In this document: in pieces, positions 48,622-56,366 of the stretch
Position numbering within the stretch: the first letter of the stretch is position 1
Layout: each line of letters begins with the position of its first letter
DNA from: an uncultured Oscillospiraceae bacterium
Lineage (GTDB): Bacteria > Bacillota > Clostridia > Oscillospirales > Acutalibacteraceae
DNA length: 64,000 nucleotides
NCBI GenBank assembly: GCA_900547105.1
Contig: URFL01000001.1
Location: 62,001 to 126,000, forward strand
Direction: 5' to 3'
Notes under the pieces: model-generated
What the model saw: the letters and a program-made list of their open reading frames with translations, nothing else
The model's database searches: none
What the model was told of the DNA's origin: nothing
Translations under genes and position numbers: made by a program

Positions 48622-49334
48622 CAGTAATCGCCTCCTTTGCGTAATTGTTCAAACCGAAAAGCAGAATAGGCATCCAGCACATCCTTGGCTTTACGGCGGC
48701 TGATCGGCAGCCGCGCGCCGTCGCTCATCACAAAGGTGTCGTTCTGGCGGGCGGCCACTTCGTAGAAATTGATAATGACCCCTTTGCAGGGGCTGCAAAA
48801 ATACGAATACCCGCAAAAAAGCGGTTCCACTTCGGCAAACGGAACGCGCGCGGTAATGTTGTGGCCGTCCTTGTTGTGCACCGTCACGCAATGCGCCGCG
48901 AAATCGGCGTATATCACCCGGCGTAGCACCACCGTTTGTCCGTCCGGCAGCGTGACTGACCGCAGCCGCTCCACTTCTTCCATATCCAGCCGATCCAGCA
49001 TGACCTTGACCTGTTCCTTTTGAAATGGCTTGTGCAAATAATAGCGGGCGTTCACCTCGTAACTTTCACTGGCAAATTCGTTACTGGAGGTCGCGAAAAC
49101 CAGCCGTACCGTCTGATCGGTTTCTCGAATGGTGCGCGCAACCTCCATGCCGGTCAGCTGATGCATGAAAATATCCAGCACAATCAGATCATAGGCGCCG
49201 GGATGCCATGCCGCCAGAAACTCCTCGCCGCTGGCAAAACAATCCAGCCGGGCGGCAGCGCCGACCAGCTCGGTGATATAGGTATGCAGGCGATCCAGCG
49301 CCTGTTGGTCATCGTCCACAAGGGCAATTTTCAT
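48621..49334 (-). CDS. LytTR-type response regulator (AgrA-like)
   Basis: 237 residues. The receiver domain has the acidic pair DDD (8-10), the phospho-acceptor in YDLIVLDIFMHQLTG and the KPFQKEQ lysine. The LytTR DNA-binding domain covers ~135-230 (VPFAEVEPLFCGYSYF, then KGVIINFYEVA). It is first in the operon, before its kinase. LytTR regulators bind paired direct repeats; targets are not evident here. Confidence 0.92.
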   Translation of the reverse strand: MKIALVDDDQQALDRLHTYITELVGAAARLDCFASGEEFLAAWHPGAYDLIVLDIFMHQLTGMEVARTIRETDQTVRLVFATSSNEFASESYEVNARYYLHKPFQKEQVKVMLDRLDMEEVERLRSVTLPDGQTVVLRRVIYADFAAHCVTVHNKDGHNITARVPFAEVEPLFCGYSYFCSPCKGVIINFYEVAARQNDTFVMSDGARLPISRRKAKDVLDAYSAFRFEQLRKGGDY

Positions 49335-49373
49335 CGTGCGGTTCTCTCCTTGATGATTACAGCGTCTAGGGCC

Positions 49374-49402
49374 AGTTTACCACAAATATCCCGATAATAC
49401 AA
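49374..49402 (-). promoter_or_regulatory. Promoter of the two-component operon
   Basis: Minus strand TTGTAT (49402-49397), 17-bp spacer, TAAACT (49379-49374), 40 bp before the ATG. Confidence 0.65.
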
Positions 49403-49417
49403 CCCGAAGGGCACAAC

Positions 49418-49468
49418 AAAAAAGCAGAAGCGCGCTCTCCCCGGTGGGAAAGCTGCTTCTGCTTTTTT
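49418..49468 (-). terminator. Bidirectional terminator after metI
   Basis: AAAAAAGCAGAAGC / GCTTCTGCTTTTTT around a 23-base loop with internal pairing; it lies 3 bp after the metI stop and has T-runs on both strands. Confidence 0.8.
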
Positions 49469-49470
49469 GG

Positions 49471-50208
49471 TTATACGGTTGTGTTTTTGCCCTTCTTCAC
49501 CTTGCGGTTGCGCAAGCGCTTATCGCTGCGGGTCGCCAGATGGGTGCCGACGCTCTGGAACACCTGCACCAGCACGATCAGGCATACCACCGCAAAGATC
49601 ATCACCAGATATTTGTAGCGATAGTAACCGTAGTTGATGGCGATCTTGCCCAGACCGCCACCGCCGATGATGCCGCTCATCGCGGAATATCCCAGCACCG
49701 TGGTCACGGCAAGCGTCGCATCGGAAATCAGCGACGGAACACTTTCGGGAATCATCACCTTCACAATGATCTGCAGAGGTGAAGCGCCCATGCTCTGGGC
49801 GGTTTCAATGATATTGGGGTTGATCTCCCGCATGCTGCTTTCCACCAAACGGGCGATAAAGGGGAACGCCGCGATCATCAGCGGTACCACCGTCGCGGGG
49901 GTGCCCACCACGGTGCCGACGATCAGCCGCGTCAGCGGGAACACCATGATCATCAAAATCAAAAACGGTACCGACCGCAGCAGGTTGATGATCACATTCA
50001 GCACATGCAGCACCCCTTTGGGCACCCGCAAGATCTTGCCGTCCTCGCCGGCCACCAACAAAATGCCGAGCGGCAATCCGATGACGGTGGCGAACAGGGT
50101 AGACAGCAGGGTAACATACACCGTTTCCCAAATCGCCATCGGGAATTGGTTTTTCAAAATATCCATCGCGGTGATGAATTCATCCGATTGAAAAAACTCA
50201 TTCAGCAT
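49471..50208 (-). CDS. metI: Methionine ABC transporter permease
   Basis: 245 residues starting MLNEFFQSDEFITAMDILKN, five or six membrane helices, and the MetI EAA-loop sequence IETAQSMGASPLQIIVKVMIPE. It is the last gene of the metQNI operon and overlaps metN by 11 bp. A basic tail (RSDKRLRNRKVKKGK) extends beyond the usual end. It forms the membrane channel for methionine import. Confidence 0.94.
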   Translation of the reverse strand: MLNEFFQSDEFITAMDILKNQFPMAIWETVYVTLLSTLFATVIGLPLGILLVAGEDGKILRVPKGVLHVLNVIINLLRSVPFLILMIMVFPLTRLIVGTVVGTPATVVPLMIAAFPFIARLVESSMREINPNIIETAQSMGASPLQIIVKVMIPESVPSLISDATLAVTTVLGYSAMSGIIGGGGLGKIAINYGYYRYKYLVMIFAVVCLIVLVQVFQSVGTHLATRSDKRLRNRKVKKGKNTTV

Positions 50209-51211
50209 GGGGCTGCACCTCCTCAACCAAAATGTTGGGCATCTGACTTAAATACGCAATAGCTTTGGCTGCCTGCTGCTTGCCGCCGGGGATTCCCAGC
50301 AGCATATTGCCGTATGCCTTGTCTCCGATGCTGCGGGTAGAGGCGGACAAAATGCTGGCAGCAATGTTTTGCTCCATCGCCATTTGTGCGATCAGCGGCG
50401 TTTGGGTAGCGCCCGCGCCGTTAAACACCACACGAATCACGGTTTCATCACCGGAAACAGCAGCAGCGGTGTCGTATCCGTCCGGATACACCAACCGCTT
50501 GGCGGCTTGCGACTGCGGCGCCGAAAACACTTCGCTGACAGCGCCTTCTTCCGCCACGGTGCCGTTATCCAAAATCGCCACGCGGGTGCAGATCTGCTCC
50601 ACCACGCTCATTTGGTGGGTGATGATGATCACGGTGATGCCCAACCGGTCGTGAATATCGCGAATCAACGACAGAATCGACTGGGTAGTCTGCGGATCCA
50701 GCGCGCTGGTCGCCTCGTCACACAGCAAAATTTTCGGGTGCGTCGCCAGCGCGCGGGCGATCGCCACCCGCTGCTGCTGTCCGCCGGACAACTGCGCCGG
50801 ATAGCTTTTCAGCTTATCGCCCAGCCCCACCAGCTCCAGCAGCTCCTTGGCGCGCGCCTCGGCCTCGGCTTTTTTCACACCCGCCAGCTCCAGTGGAAAG
50901 CAGACATTTTTCAAGCAGTTGCGCTGCATCAGCAGGTTGAACCCCTGAAAAATCATAGTGATGTGACGGCGTTCCTCCCGCAGCTGCTTTTGCGACAGTG
51001 TGGCGATGTTTTTGCCGTCAATCACCACCTCGCCCTCGGTGGGGCGTTCCAGCATATTGATACAGCGCACCAGCGTGGATTTGCCCGCGCCGCTCATACC
51101 GATAATGCCGTAAATCTCGCCGTCCGGGATGGTGAGCGAAATGTCCTTCAGCGCGTCAATATCACCGCCTGCGGTGGCAAAGCGCTTGGACAAATGTTTG
51201 ATCTCGATCAT
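50198..51211 (-). CDS. metN: Methionine ABC transporter ATP-binding protein
   Basis: 337 residues with Walker A GMSGAGKST, signature LSGGQQQRVAIARAL, Walker B ILLCDEATSALDP and switch ITHQMSVVEQI, then the C-terminal NIL/ACT-like domain (~255-335) that senses intracellular methionine and shuts off transport in MetNI. GGAGG precedes the ATG. The Leu-Pro-Asn-Ile-Leu-Val-Glu strand near the end closes the NIL fold. Confidence 0.96.
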   Translation of the reverse strand: MIEIKHLSKRFATAGGDIDALKDISLTIPDGEIYGIIGMSGAGKSTLVRCINMLERPTEGEVVIDGKNIATLSQKQLREERRHITMIFQGFNLLMQRNCLKNVCFPLELAGVKKAEAEARAKELLELVGLGDKLKSYPAQLSGGQQQRVAIARALATHPKILLCDEATSALDPQTTQSILSLIRDIHDRLGITVIIITHQMSVVEQICTRVAILDNGTVAEEGAVSEVFSAPQSQAAKRLVYPDGYDTAAAVSGDETVIRVVFNGAGATQTPLIAQMAMEQNIAASILSASTRSIGDKAYGNMLLGIPGGKQQAAKAIAYLSQMPNILVEEVQPHAE

Positions 51212-51288
51212 CAGATATCCTCCGTTTGTATAATCGGAAATAACGCTGACCGCAATTGCAGACAGCGTTATCTTCGGTAACAGGTCGT

Positions 51289-52137
51289 TTATTTCGTGAT
51301 CGCGTCCAGCGAGGTTTGTTTGCCGCCATACAGACCCATCGGCTCCACATGGATGGCAGCCACCGACACCACATGGGTGTTGTTTTCTTCGTTGAAGTTC
51401 TCCAGATACGGCAGATGCTGGAAGTAGTTCGCGTCCACATCACCGCTGTCCACCACGTTGTTGGGCTGCACATAATCGGTAAACTCTTTGATGTCCAGCT
51501 TCACGCCTTTGGCTTCAAGAATTTCTTTGGCGACCGCGAGAATTTCAGCGTGCGGTGTGGGGGAGGCAGCAACCGAGATGGTCTGGCCTTTCAGCGCGCC
51601 GTAATTGACCGACGAATCATAGCCGTTGCCGGGGTTATCCACCGTGCTGACCACCGAGCCGTTGTACTGGTCGGCAATGTAGTCCGCCACCTTTTTGCTT
51701 TCCAAAGCCGCTTTCAGCGCTTTGACTTTATCGGTGTTTTCGTTGCCCTCTTTCACCGCCAGAATGTTGCTGTAAGCGGAAGAGGAGCCTTCGATCGCCA
51801 GCGAATCCTTGACCGGGTTCAGCTTGGCTTCGATCGCGTAGTTGGAGTTGATCACCGCGTAATCCACATCTTTCAGCGTGTTGGGAAGCTGGGCGGCCTC
51901 CACTTCTTTGAACTGGATGTTGTGCGGGTTTTCGGCAATGTCATTGACGGTGGCGGTGATGGTCGCGCCGTCTTTCAGCTTGATGTAACCTTTTTCCTGC
52001 AGCAGCAGCAGTGCGCGCGCTTCGTTGGTCGCATCATTCGGAACGGCAATGGTCACACCCGAGTTGCTGCCGGAGCAGCCGGTCAACGCAACCGCGGCCA
52101 GAACAGCGGCGATCGCCACAGACAAAAACTTTTTCAT
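51289..52137 (-). CDS. metQ: MetQ-family methionine-binding lipoprotein, circularly permuted
   Basis: 282 residues; signal peptide with lipobox LTGC (Cys21). After a short linker, residues 28-160 (VTIAVPNDATNEARALLLLQ, AAQLPNTLKDVDYAVINSNY) match what is normally the C-terminal half of MetQ/NlpA proteins. After a linker (161-183), residues 184-282 (ISVAASPTPHAEIL, DYVQPNNVVDSGDVDANYFQ, HLPYLENFNEENNTHVVSVA, GLYGGKQTSLDAITK) match the normal N-terminal half. All conserved blocks are present but in swapped order. Operon position upstream of metN and metI supports a working methionine-binding protein on the outer membrane face. Confidence 0.92.
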   Translation of the reverse strand: MKKFLSVAIAAVLAAVALTGCSGSNSGVTIAVPNDATNEARALLLLQEKGYIKLKDGATITATVNDIAENPHNIQFKEVEAAQLPNTLKDVDYAVINSNYAIEAKLNPVKDSLAIEGSSSAYSNILAVKEGNENTDKVKALKAALESKKVADYIADQYNGSVVSTVDNPGNGYDSSVNYGALKGQTISVAASPTPHAEILAVAKEILEAKGVKLDIKEFTDYVQPNNVVDSGDVDANYFQHLPYLENFNEENNTHVVSVAAIHVEPMGLYGGKQTSLDAITK

Positions 52138-52228
52138 AGTCTTTCAAATCCTTTCTTTATGGGGTTGTCGCTCTCTCATCCGACAACCGGTTGTTCAAAC
52201 TGAGGGGGGAATGCGGAAAACCGGAGCA

Positions 52229-52291
52229 TCACATTCGAAAATCGATACATCGGATCGCCCGGAATGTGGTGCCGACATATTGAGTTGTCAT
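52229..52291 (-). CDS. Short upstream ORF (20 aa) in the metQ leader
   Basis: On the minus strand AGAGGAG is followed 10 nt later by an ATG opening MTTQYVGTTFRAIRCIDFRM and a TGA stop, 91 bp before metQ. Good ribosome site, promoter and position suggest a leader peptide controlling the methionine transporter, but no conservation was checked. Confidence 0.5.
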   Translation of the reverse strand: MTTQYVGTTFRAIRCIDFRM

Positions 52292-52325
52292 GGTTTACCA
52301 GCTCCTCTTTCGTTTCGTTGACGCT

Positions 52326-52371
52326 AGTATACACCCGCCCGCGGTGTTTGTCCAATATCCTATAAGAATAC
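52326..52371 (-). promoter_or_regulatory. metQNI promoter with upstream imperfect dyad
   Basis: Minus strand TGGACA (52354-52349), 17-bp spacer, TATACT (52331-52326). Directly upstream of the -35 is the imperfect palindrome GTATTCTTATAGGATAT (52371-52355), pattern TAT-n-CT-nnn-AG-n-ATA, a candidate site for a sulfur regulator (Rrf2-like is a guess). No S-box or T-box structure was seen. Confidence 0.6.
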
Positions 52372-52394
52372 TTGGTTATAGATTGAAGCTATAG

Positions 52395-52823
52395 CTAAAC
52401 GAAATCTTCGTCCTCCTGTGGCGGTTCGTCGATGTCCCATATGTCCTCAATGGGGATGCGGGTGCCATCCACCAGCCGTATCTCGCGCTCCACCGTGTCC
52501 AGGCGCTTGATGACACCGCTCACGGTGACATACGCGCCGCTCTCCTTGCAGCTGTCCGGTCGGAAATAGGTGATGCGCACCACCGGTTGTTCCGGCAACC
52601 GGCCGAGGATTTGCTGCAGCCGATCGTTCAACGCCTGCTGTTCGTACTCGTCCAGCTCCAGTCGCCGGTCGGTCAGCCGTGCTGCTTCGCGCACCGCGTC
52701 GTCATAGCCGGTCAAAGCAGCAAACGGCGAGAATTGCGCCGCCCGGTCGGCCACTGCCATGCGCGGATGCTTGCGCGACACGGGGTGCGGCAGGTGCAAG
52801 ATATCGTCGTATGGTCCGGTCAT
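52395..52823 (-). CDS. YolD-like family protein
   Basis: 142 residues with the hallmark RMAVADRAAQFSPFAALTGYD and a C-terminal YolD beta domain (VSGVIKRLDTVEREIRLVDGTRIPIEDI). Its ATG overlaps the stop of the polymerase gene (ATGA), so it is translationally coupled. YolD-like proteins accompany UvrX/UmuC-type polymerases on Firmicute plasmids and chromosomes and are thought to act as the UmuD-like partner. Confidence 0.9.
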   Translation of the reverse strand: MTGPYDDILHLPHPVSRKHPRMAVADRAAQFSPFAALTGYDDAVREAARLTDRRLELDEYEQQALNDRLQQILGRLPEQPVVRITYFRPDSCKESGAYVTVSGVIKRLDTVEREIRLVDGTRIPIEDIWDIDEPPQEDEDFV

Positions 52824-54337
52824 GCCTTATGCCCTCCGATCTGGCGGTTGCGATCCTTGGCGGTCGCACCCTCTTGCAAATTCATACCCTTCAAAATCGC
52901 GTTTTTGCCAAATTTCTTTTTGATTGCCAGCGTGGTTTCCTGAATGGTGCGTTCGCGTTCCCGCGCCTCCTGCTCCTCCTGCCGCCGCTTTTCCTCGGCG
53001 GTGTAATCGGTGAACAGATCCAATTGCTCGCAAGTGTTCTCCCGCTTTACCGTGGCTTCGTCAACCACATGGTTGGCAGCGATATACATTCGCCGCACCA
53101 GCAGCCGTGCGTCCACGATGCGGTCAAACAAATCGGTCACTGCCTGTAAAATCTGCCGGGTGGAAGAGGTGTGCTGTCCCAGATTGGCGGTGCCGTGGGC
53201 GTGGCGGGGAATCTGCCGTCCATACCGATCGGTGGTGACCGCCCCGCGGTAGTGTACGCCGGGATCGGTCAGACTGGCACGGTCATACCCGACGGTCAAC
53301 ACGATCTGATCGGTCGCCAGCCCTTTGTCCACCAGCTCCAGCACCAGCAGATCGGTCATTTCCCGCACCACCAGCCGTGCCTTGTCGAAAGGGTAGGGGC
53401 AGGTCAGCACCTGTCCGGAACCGACACTGTTGGATTGGGGTTTGTACGCCTTGATGTCGGCGATCGTGCAAGGTTCCCATCCCCACGCGTGGTCGATCAG
53501 CAGCTCGGCGTTGATGCCGAACAGCTTGTACAGCAAATCTTCGTTGTAATACTCGCCGGGCCCACCGATGGAACAGCGCGCCACATCCCCCATGGTGAAC
53601 AGCCCTGCGGCTTCCAGCTTGGTGGCGTAGCCTTTGCCTACCCGCCAAAAATCGGTCAGCGGGCGATGGGTCCACAGCATCTCGCGATAGCGCCGCTCGT
53701 CCAGCTCGGCAATGCGTACCCCGTTTTTGTCCGGTGCAATATGCTTGGCGCCGATGTCCATTGCCACCTTGCATAGATACAAATTGGTGCCGATGCCGGC
53801 GGTGGCGGTGATGCCGGTGGTGCGCAGTACATCCAAAATCATCTTCATGGCCAGCTCGCGCGCCGACAGTCCGTAGGTTTTCAAATAATGGGTCGCATCA
53901 ATGAATACCTCATCGATGGAGTATACATGAATGTCCTCCGGCGCAATATACCGGAGATAAATCTGGTAGATGCGGGTGGAAACCTCCATATAATGCGCCA
54001 TCTGCGGCGGTGCCACGATATAATCCAGCGCCAGCTCCGGTGTGCGCCGCAGCTCGTCCGCTTGGCAGGAGGTGCCATTCAGCCGCCGACCGGGCGCTGC
54101 GTGCCGACGCGAGGCGTTGATCTCTTTCACTTTTTGCACCACTTCAAACAGACGCGCCCGTCCCGGCACGCCATACGCCTTCAGCGCGGGGGAAACAGCC
54201 AGACAGATGGTCTTTTCGGTGCGGCTTTTGTCCGCTACCACCAGATGGGTGGTCATGGGATCCAGCCCGCGTTCCACACATTCGACCGAGGCATAAAAGG
54301 ATTTCAGATCAATGGCAATATACACACGGTCGGACAT
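52820..54337 (-). CDS. Y-family DNA polymerase, UvrX/UmuC/ImpB type
   Basis: Start at the ATG (54337) 8 bp after GGAGGG. The 505-residue product begins MSDRVYIAIDLKSFYASVEC, the catalytic palm motif with the steric tyrosine, and has the YSIDEVFID motif with the second acidic pair. Thumb/little-finger sequences and a long Glu/Arg-rich helical tail (TAEEKRRQEEQEARERERT) follow. It performs error-prone lesion bypass. A LexA-type box lies in its promoter and yolD follows, so it is an SOS mutasome unit. Confidence 0.93.
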   Translation of the reverse strand: MSDRVYIAIDLKSFYASVECVERGLDPMTTHLVVADKSRTEKTICLAVSPALKAYGVPGRARLFEVVQKVKEINASRRHAAPGRRLNGTSCQADELRRTPELALDYIVAPPQMAHYMEVSTRIYQIYLRYIAPEDIHVYSIDEVFIDATHYLKTYGLSARELAMKMILDVLRTTGITATAGIGTNLYLCKVAMDIGAKHIAPDKNGVRIAELDERRYREMLWTHRPLTDFWRVGKGYATKLEAAGLFTMGDVARCSIGGPGEYYNEDLLYKLFGINAELLIDHAWGWEPCTIADIKAYKPQSNSVGSGQVLTCPYPFDKARLVVREMTDLLVLELVDKGLATDQIVLTVGYDRASLTDPGVHYRGAVTTDRYGRQIPRHAHGTANLGQHTSSTRQILQAVTDLFDRIVDARLLVRRMYIAANHVVDEATVKRENTCEQLDLFTDYTAEEKRRQEEQEARERERTIQETTLAIKKKFGKNAILKGMNLQEGATAKDRNRQIGGHKA

Positions 54338-54360
54338 CGCGGCACCCTCCTTCCAATGGT

Positions 54361-54408
54361 CGAACATTTGTTTGAAACCATTATACCACGCACCCGCGTT
54401 CATGGCAA
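54361..54408 (-). promoter_or_regulatory. SOS promoter of the polymerase operon with LexA box
   Basis: Minus strand TTGCCA (54408-54403), 17-bp spacer, TATAAT (54385-54380). Just downstream lies CGAACATTTGTTTG (plus strand 54361-54374), close to the Gram-positive LexA consensus CGAACRNRYGTTYC, placed over the start site. Confidence 0.8.
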
Positions 54409-54445
54409 GGGGAAATACGCACAAAAGCGTTGCCATAAATTTTCC

Positions 54446-54474
54446 TTTACAAATATTTCCACATTCGGTACAAT
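54446..54474 (+). promoter_or_regulatory. Promoter of the HIRAN/J-like operon
   Basis: TTTACA 54446-54451, 17-bp spacer, TACAAT 54469-54474, divergent from the SOS promoter (the -35 boxes are 37 bp apart). Confidence 0.72.
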
Positions 54475-54499
54475 ACAAGTAAGGATAGGAGGGACAGCG

Positions 54500-55045
54500 G
54501 TGTTTGGACGAACATACACGTTTTTATCGGTCATGTTTTTGCAAAATTCGCATCCATATGTCTATCTGACAAAGAACAAGCACATGCGCATCAACGATGT
54601 GGTGCTGGTGCCAACCGCAACGGGGATTCAGCCGGCGATCGTGTGCGCTGTGCGGATGTGTAAAGCCAAAGCGGCACCGTATCCGGTAGAGCAGACACCT
54701 TATATTATAGGAAAAGCCACCCGCGCCCAAGCGAAGCCCTTTGCCGGAATGGATATGCGTCAACCAATCGACATCACCTTCAAAACAGTGGTGGTGAATG
54801 GACAACGCTTATCGGTGCGCACCAATTATTTTGAGCGCGAAGAGCTGCGTCGTCGTTATCGTCACGATGCCTTTCGGCGGGTGGTGGAAAGTGTGCCGTT
54901 GACCAAGGCGGAAATCGCTAAGGCAAAAGAGGAACAGTATCAACGCCGGCAGGCAGCCGACCGGCAAAAGGAATGGCAACGAAAGCAGCAAGAGGAAGAG
55001 CAGGAATTTCAGAATATGATGGAAGATCTGGATCAGTATAACTGA
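54500..55045 (+). CDS. Unknown protein with PriA-barrel-like N-terminus and charged helical tail
   Basis: A GTG start is chosen because AGGAGGGA lies 6 bp before it. The 181-residue product has an N-terminal beta region (YVYLTKNKHMRINDVVLVPT, then IQPAIVCAVRMC) that resembles the small barrel at the N-terminus of PriA-like proteins. It ends in a long charged coil (AKAKEEQYQRRQAADRQKEW and following). First gene of a three-gene operon with a J-like and a HIRAN protein. Confidence 0.72.
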   Translation: MFGRTYTFLSVMFLQNSHPYVYLTKNKHMRINDVVLVPTATGIQPAIVCAVRMCKAKAAPYPVEQTPYIIGKATRAQAKPFAGMDMRQPIDITFKTVVVNGQRLSVRTNYFEREELRRRYRHDAFRRVVESVPLTKAEIAKAKEEQYQRRQAADRQKEWQRKQQEEEQEFQNMMEDLDQYN

Positions 55046-55066
55046 CAATAGCAGGGGGGACAGTAT

Positions 55067-55912
55067 ATGGCGGATGACCGGACAAGTCCGCAACCAGAGC
55101 AAGAGAAACAGCCGGAACAGACGATTGTACTGTTTCCGGAACTGGTACAACTGAAAATGGAAGTGGAAAAGCTGCGAACAGAGGTTTCGATGTTGCTGTT
55201 GGAGCGGGACGAATTGATTCTGGTGGAATGTAAAAATATCGAAACTGCTTATGTGTTGGCGTTTGGCGGATTGGAGCACAAGGCCTTTGAATGGCATTGT
55301 CGGGTGCTTCGCCTAAAGCGTAAGATTGAACTCATTCAAGCCAAAATGAATCGACAGGAACAGGTGGACCTCTCCGCAGTTGAGCAGCAGCTGGACGAAG
55401 AATTCGCCAATTTCAAGCGCCAGCTGGAAGATCAGATACACCAAATGAACGAAGCGTTGGAACATAGCCGTGCACCGGCGCTGACACCGGAAGAAACCAC
55501 GGAACTGAAGCATCTGTACCGGTTAATTGTAAAACAATTGCATCCCGATCTACACCCCGATATCACGCCGGAGCAGGTAAAATTGCTGCAAAACGCCATC
55601 ACTGCCTACGAAAACGGCGATTTGCAGCGGCTTCGTATCATCAGCGGTATGCTGACAGAGCCGGTTGCGCCTATATCGGACGAGAACACGATGGTCAATC
55701 TCAAAAAAGAAAAGGAGCGTTTGATTGAGACTATTGCGGCCATACACGAAAAGATCGCCGCTGTCAAGGAGTCCTTTCCATATAACGCCAAAGAACTGTT
55801 GTCAGATCCGAAAAAAATGGAGGAGCATAAAGCGAGTCTGGAAGAATTGATTGAAGATTTGAAAGAAGCATACGATTATTATACCGACAAATGGAAAGAG
55901 ATGGTGGGGTGA
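55067..55912 (+). CDS. Coiled-coil protein with J-domain-like segment
   Basis: 281 residues. Coiled-coil stretches at ~27-45, ~85-135 and ~210-275 flank a J-like segment around residue 150-190 (LKHLYRLIVKQLHPDLHPDI, then LLQNAITAYENGDLQRL) with the HPD tripeptide that stimulates Hsp70 ATPase in DnaJ. It starts 21 bp after the first gene and ends 4 bp before the HIRAN gene. It may recruit DnaK to a DNA-associated target; this is inferred. Confidence 0.75.
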   Translation: MADDRTSPQPEQEKQPEQTIVLFPELVQLKMEVEKLRTEVSMLLLERDELILVECKNIETAYVLAFGGLEHKAFEWHCRVLRLKRKIELIQAKMNRQEQVDLSAVEQQLDEEFANFKRQLEDQIHQMNEALEHSRAPALTPEETTELKHLYRLIVKQLHPDLHPDITPEQVKLLQNAITAYENGDLQRLRIISGMLTEPVAPISDENTMVNLKKEKERLIETIAAIHEKIAAVKESFPYNAKELLSDPKKMEEHKASLEELIEDLKEAYDYYTDKWKEMVG

Positions 55913-55916
55913 TACC

Positions 55917-56318
55917 ATGGCAGATCTGATCAAAACAGAGGGGAATGGTCTGATCGGACTGTTGCATGAGCAAGTGGGTGGACTGGCGATCCCAAAACCG
56001 TTTGAACGGGATATTTTTCTGTTCGACAGCCGCGTAGCAGGCACCACCCATGTGGAAGGTATTGATGAGCTGGAGCCCCACCTCCACGTAGAGGATCGTT
56101 TGAATTTTTATCGCGAACCGGATAATCCATACGATCCTCTGGCGATTGTGATCAAGACGACCGACGGCGTCAAAATCGGTTATGTGCCTCGGGCGGATAA
56201 TGCGATTTTTTCACGGCTGATGGATGCCGGAAAACTGCTTTTTGGACGTATCACAGCCAAGGAATGGGTGGGGGACTGGCTGCAAATCCGGATACGCATT
56301 TTTTTGCATGAAGAATAA
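55917..56318 (+). CDS. HIRAN domain protein
   Basis: 133 residues forming a single HIRAN domain: TTHVEGIDELEPHLHVEDRL, REPDNPYDPLAIVIKTTDGV (the N-x-x-D-x-x-AI core), and KIGYVPRADNAIFSRLMDAG. In eukaryotic HLTF this domain binds 3' DNA ends at stalled forks; stand-alone bacterial copies are untested. Last gene of the operon, ending at a strong terminator. Confidence 0.9.
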   Translation: MADLIKTEGNGLIGLLHEQVGGLAIPKPFERDIFLFDSRVAGTTHVEGIDELEPHLHVEDRLNFYREPDNPYDPLAIVIKTTDGVKIGYVPRADNAIFSRLMDAGKLLFGRITAKEWVGDWLQIRIRIFLHEE

Positions 56319-56354
56319 AAAGCCAACGGTCGTTTTCCGACCGTTGGCTTTTTT
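56317..56354. terminator. Bidirectional terminator between the HIRAN and DUF1893 operons
   Basis: AAAAAGCCAACGGTCG / CGACCGTTGGCTTTTTT with T-runs on both strands; it starts at the HIRAN gene stop. Confidence 0.9.
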
Positions 56355-56366
56355 CGTGTATTGTGC

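Noticed and set aside
52138..52394. S-box (SAM) or T-box leader before metQ
   Set aside because: I looked for the conserved S-box and T-box core sequences and for a leader terminator on the minus strand and found none; only a short ORF and a dyad are present.
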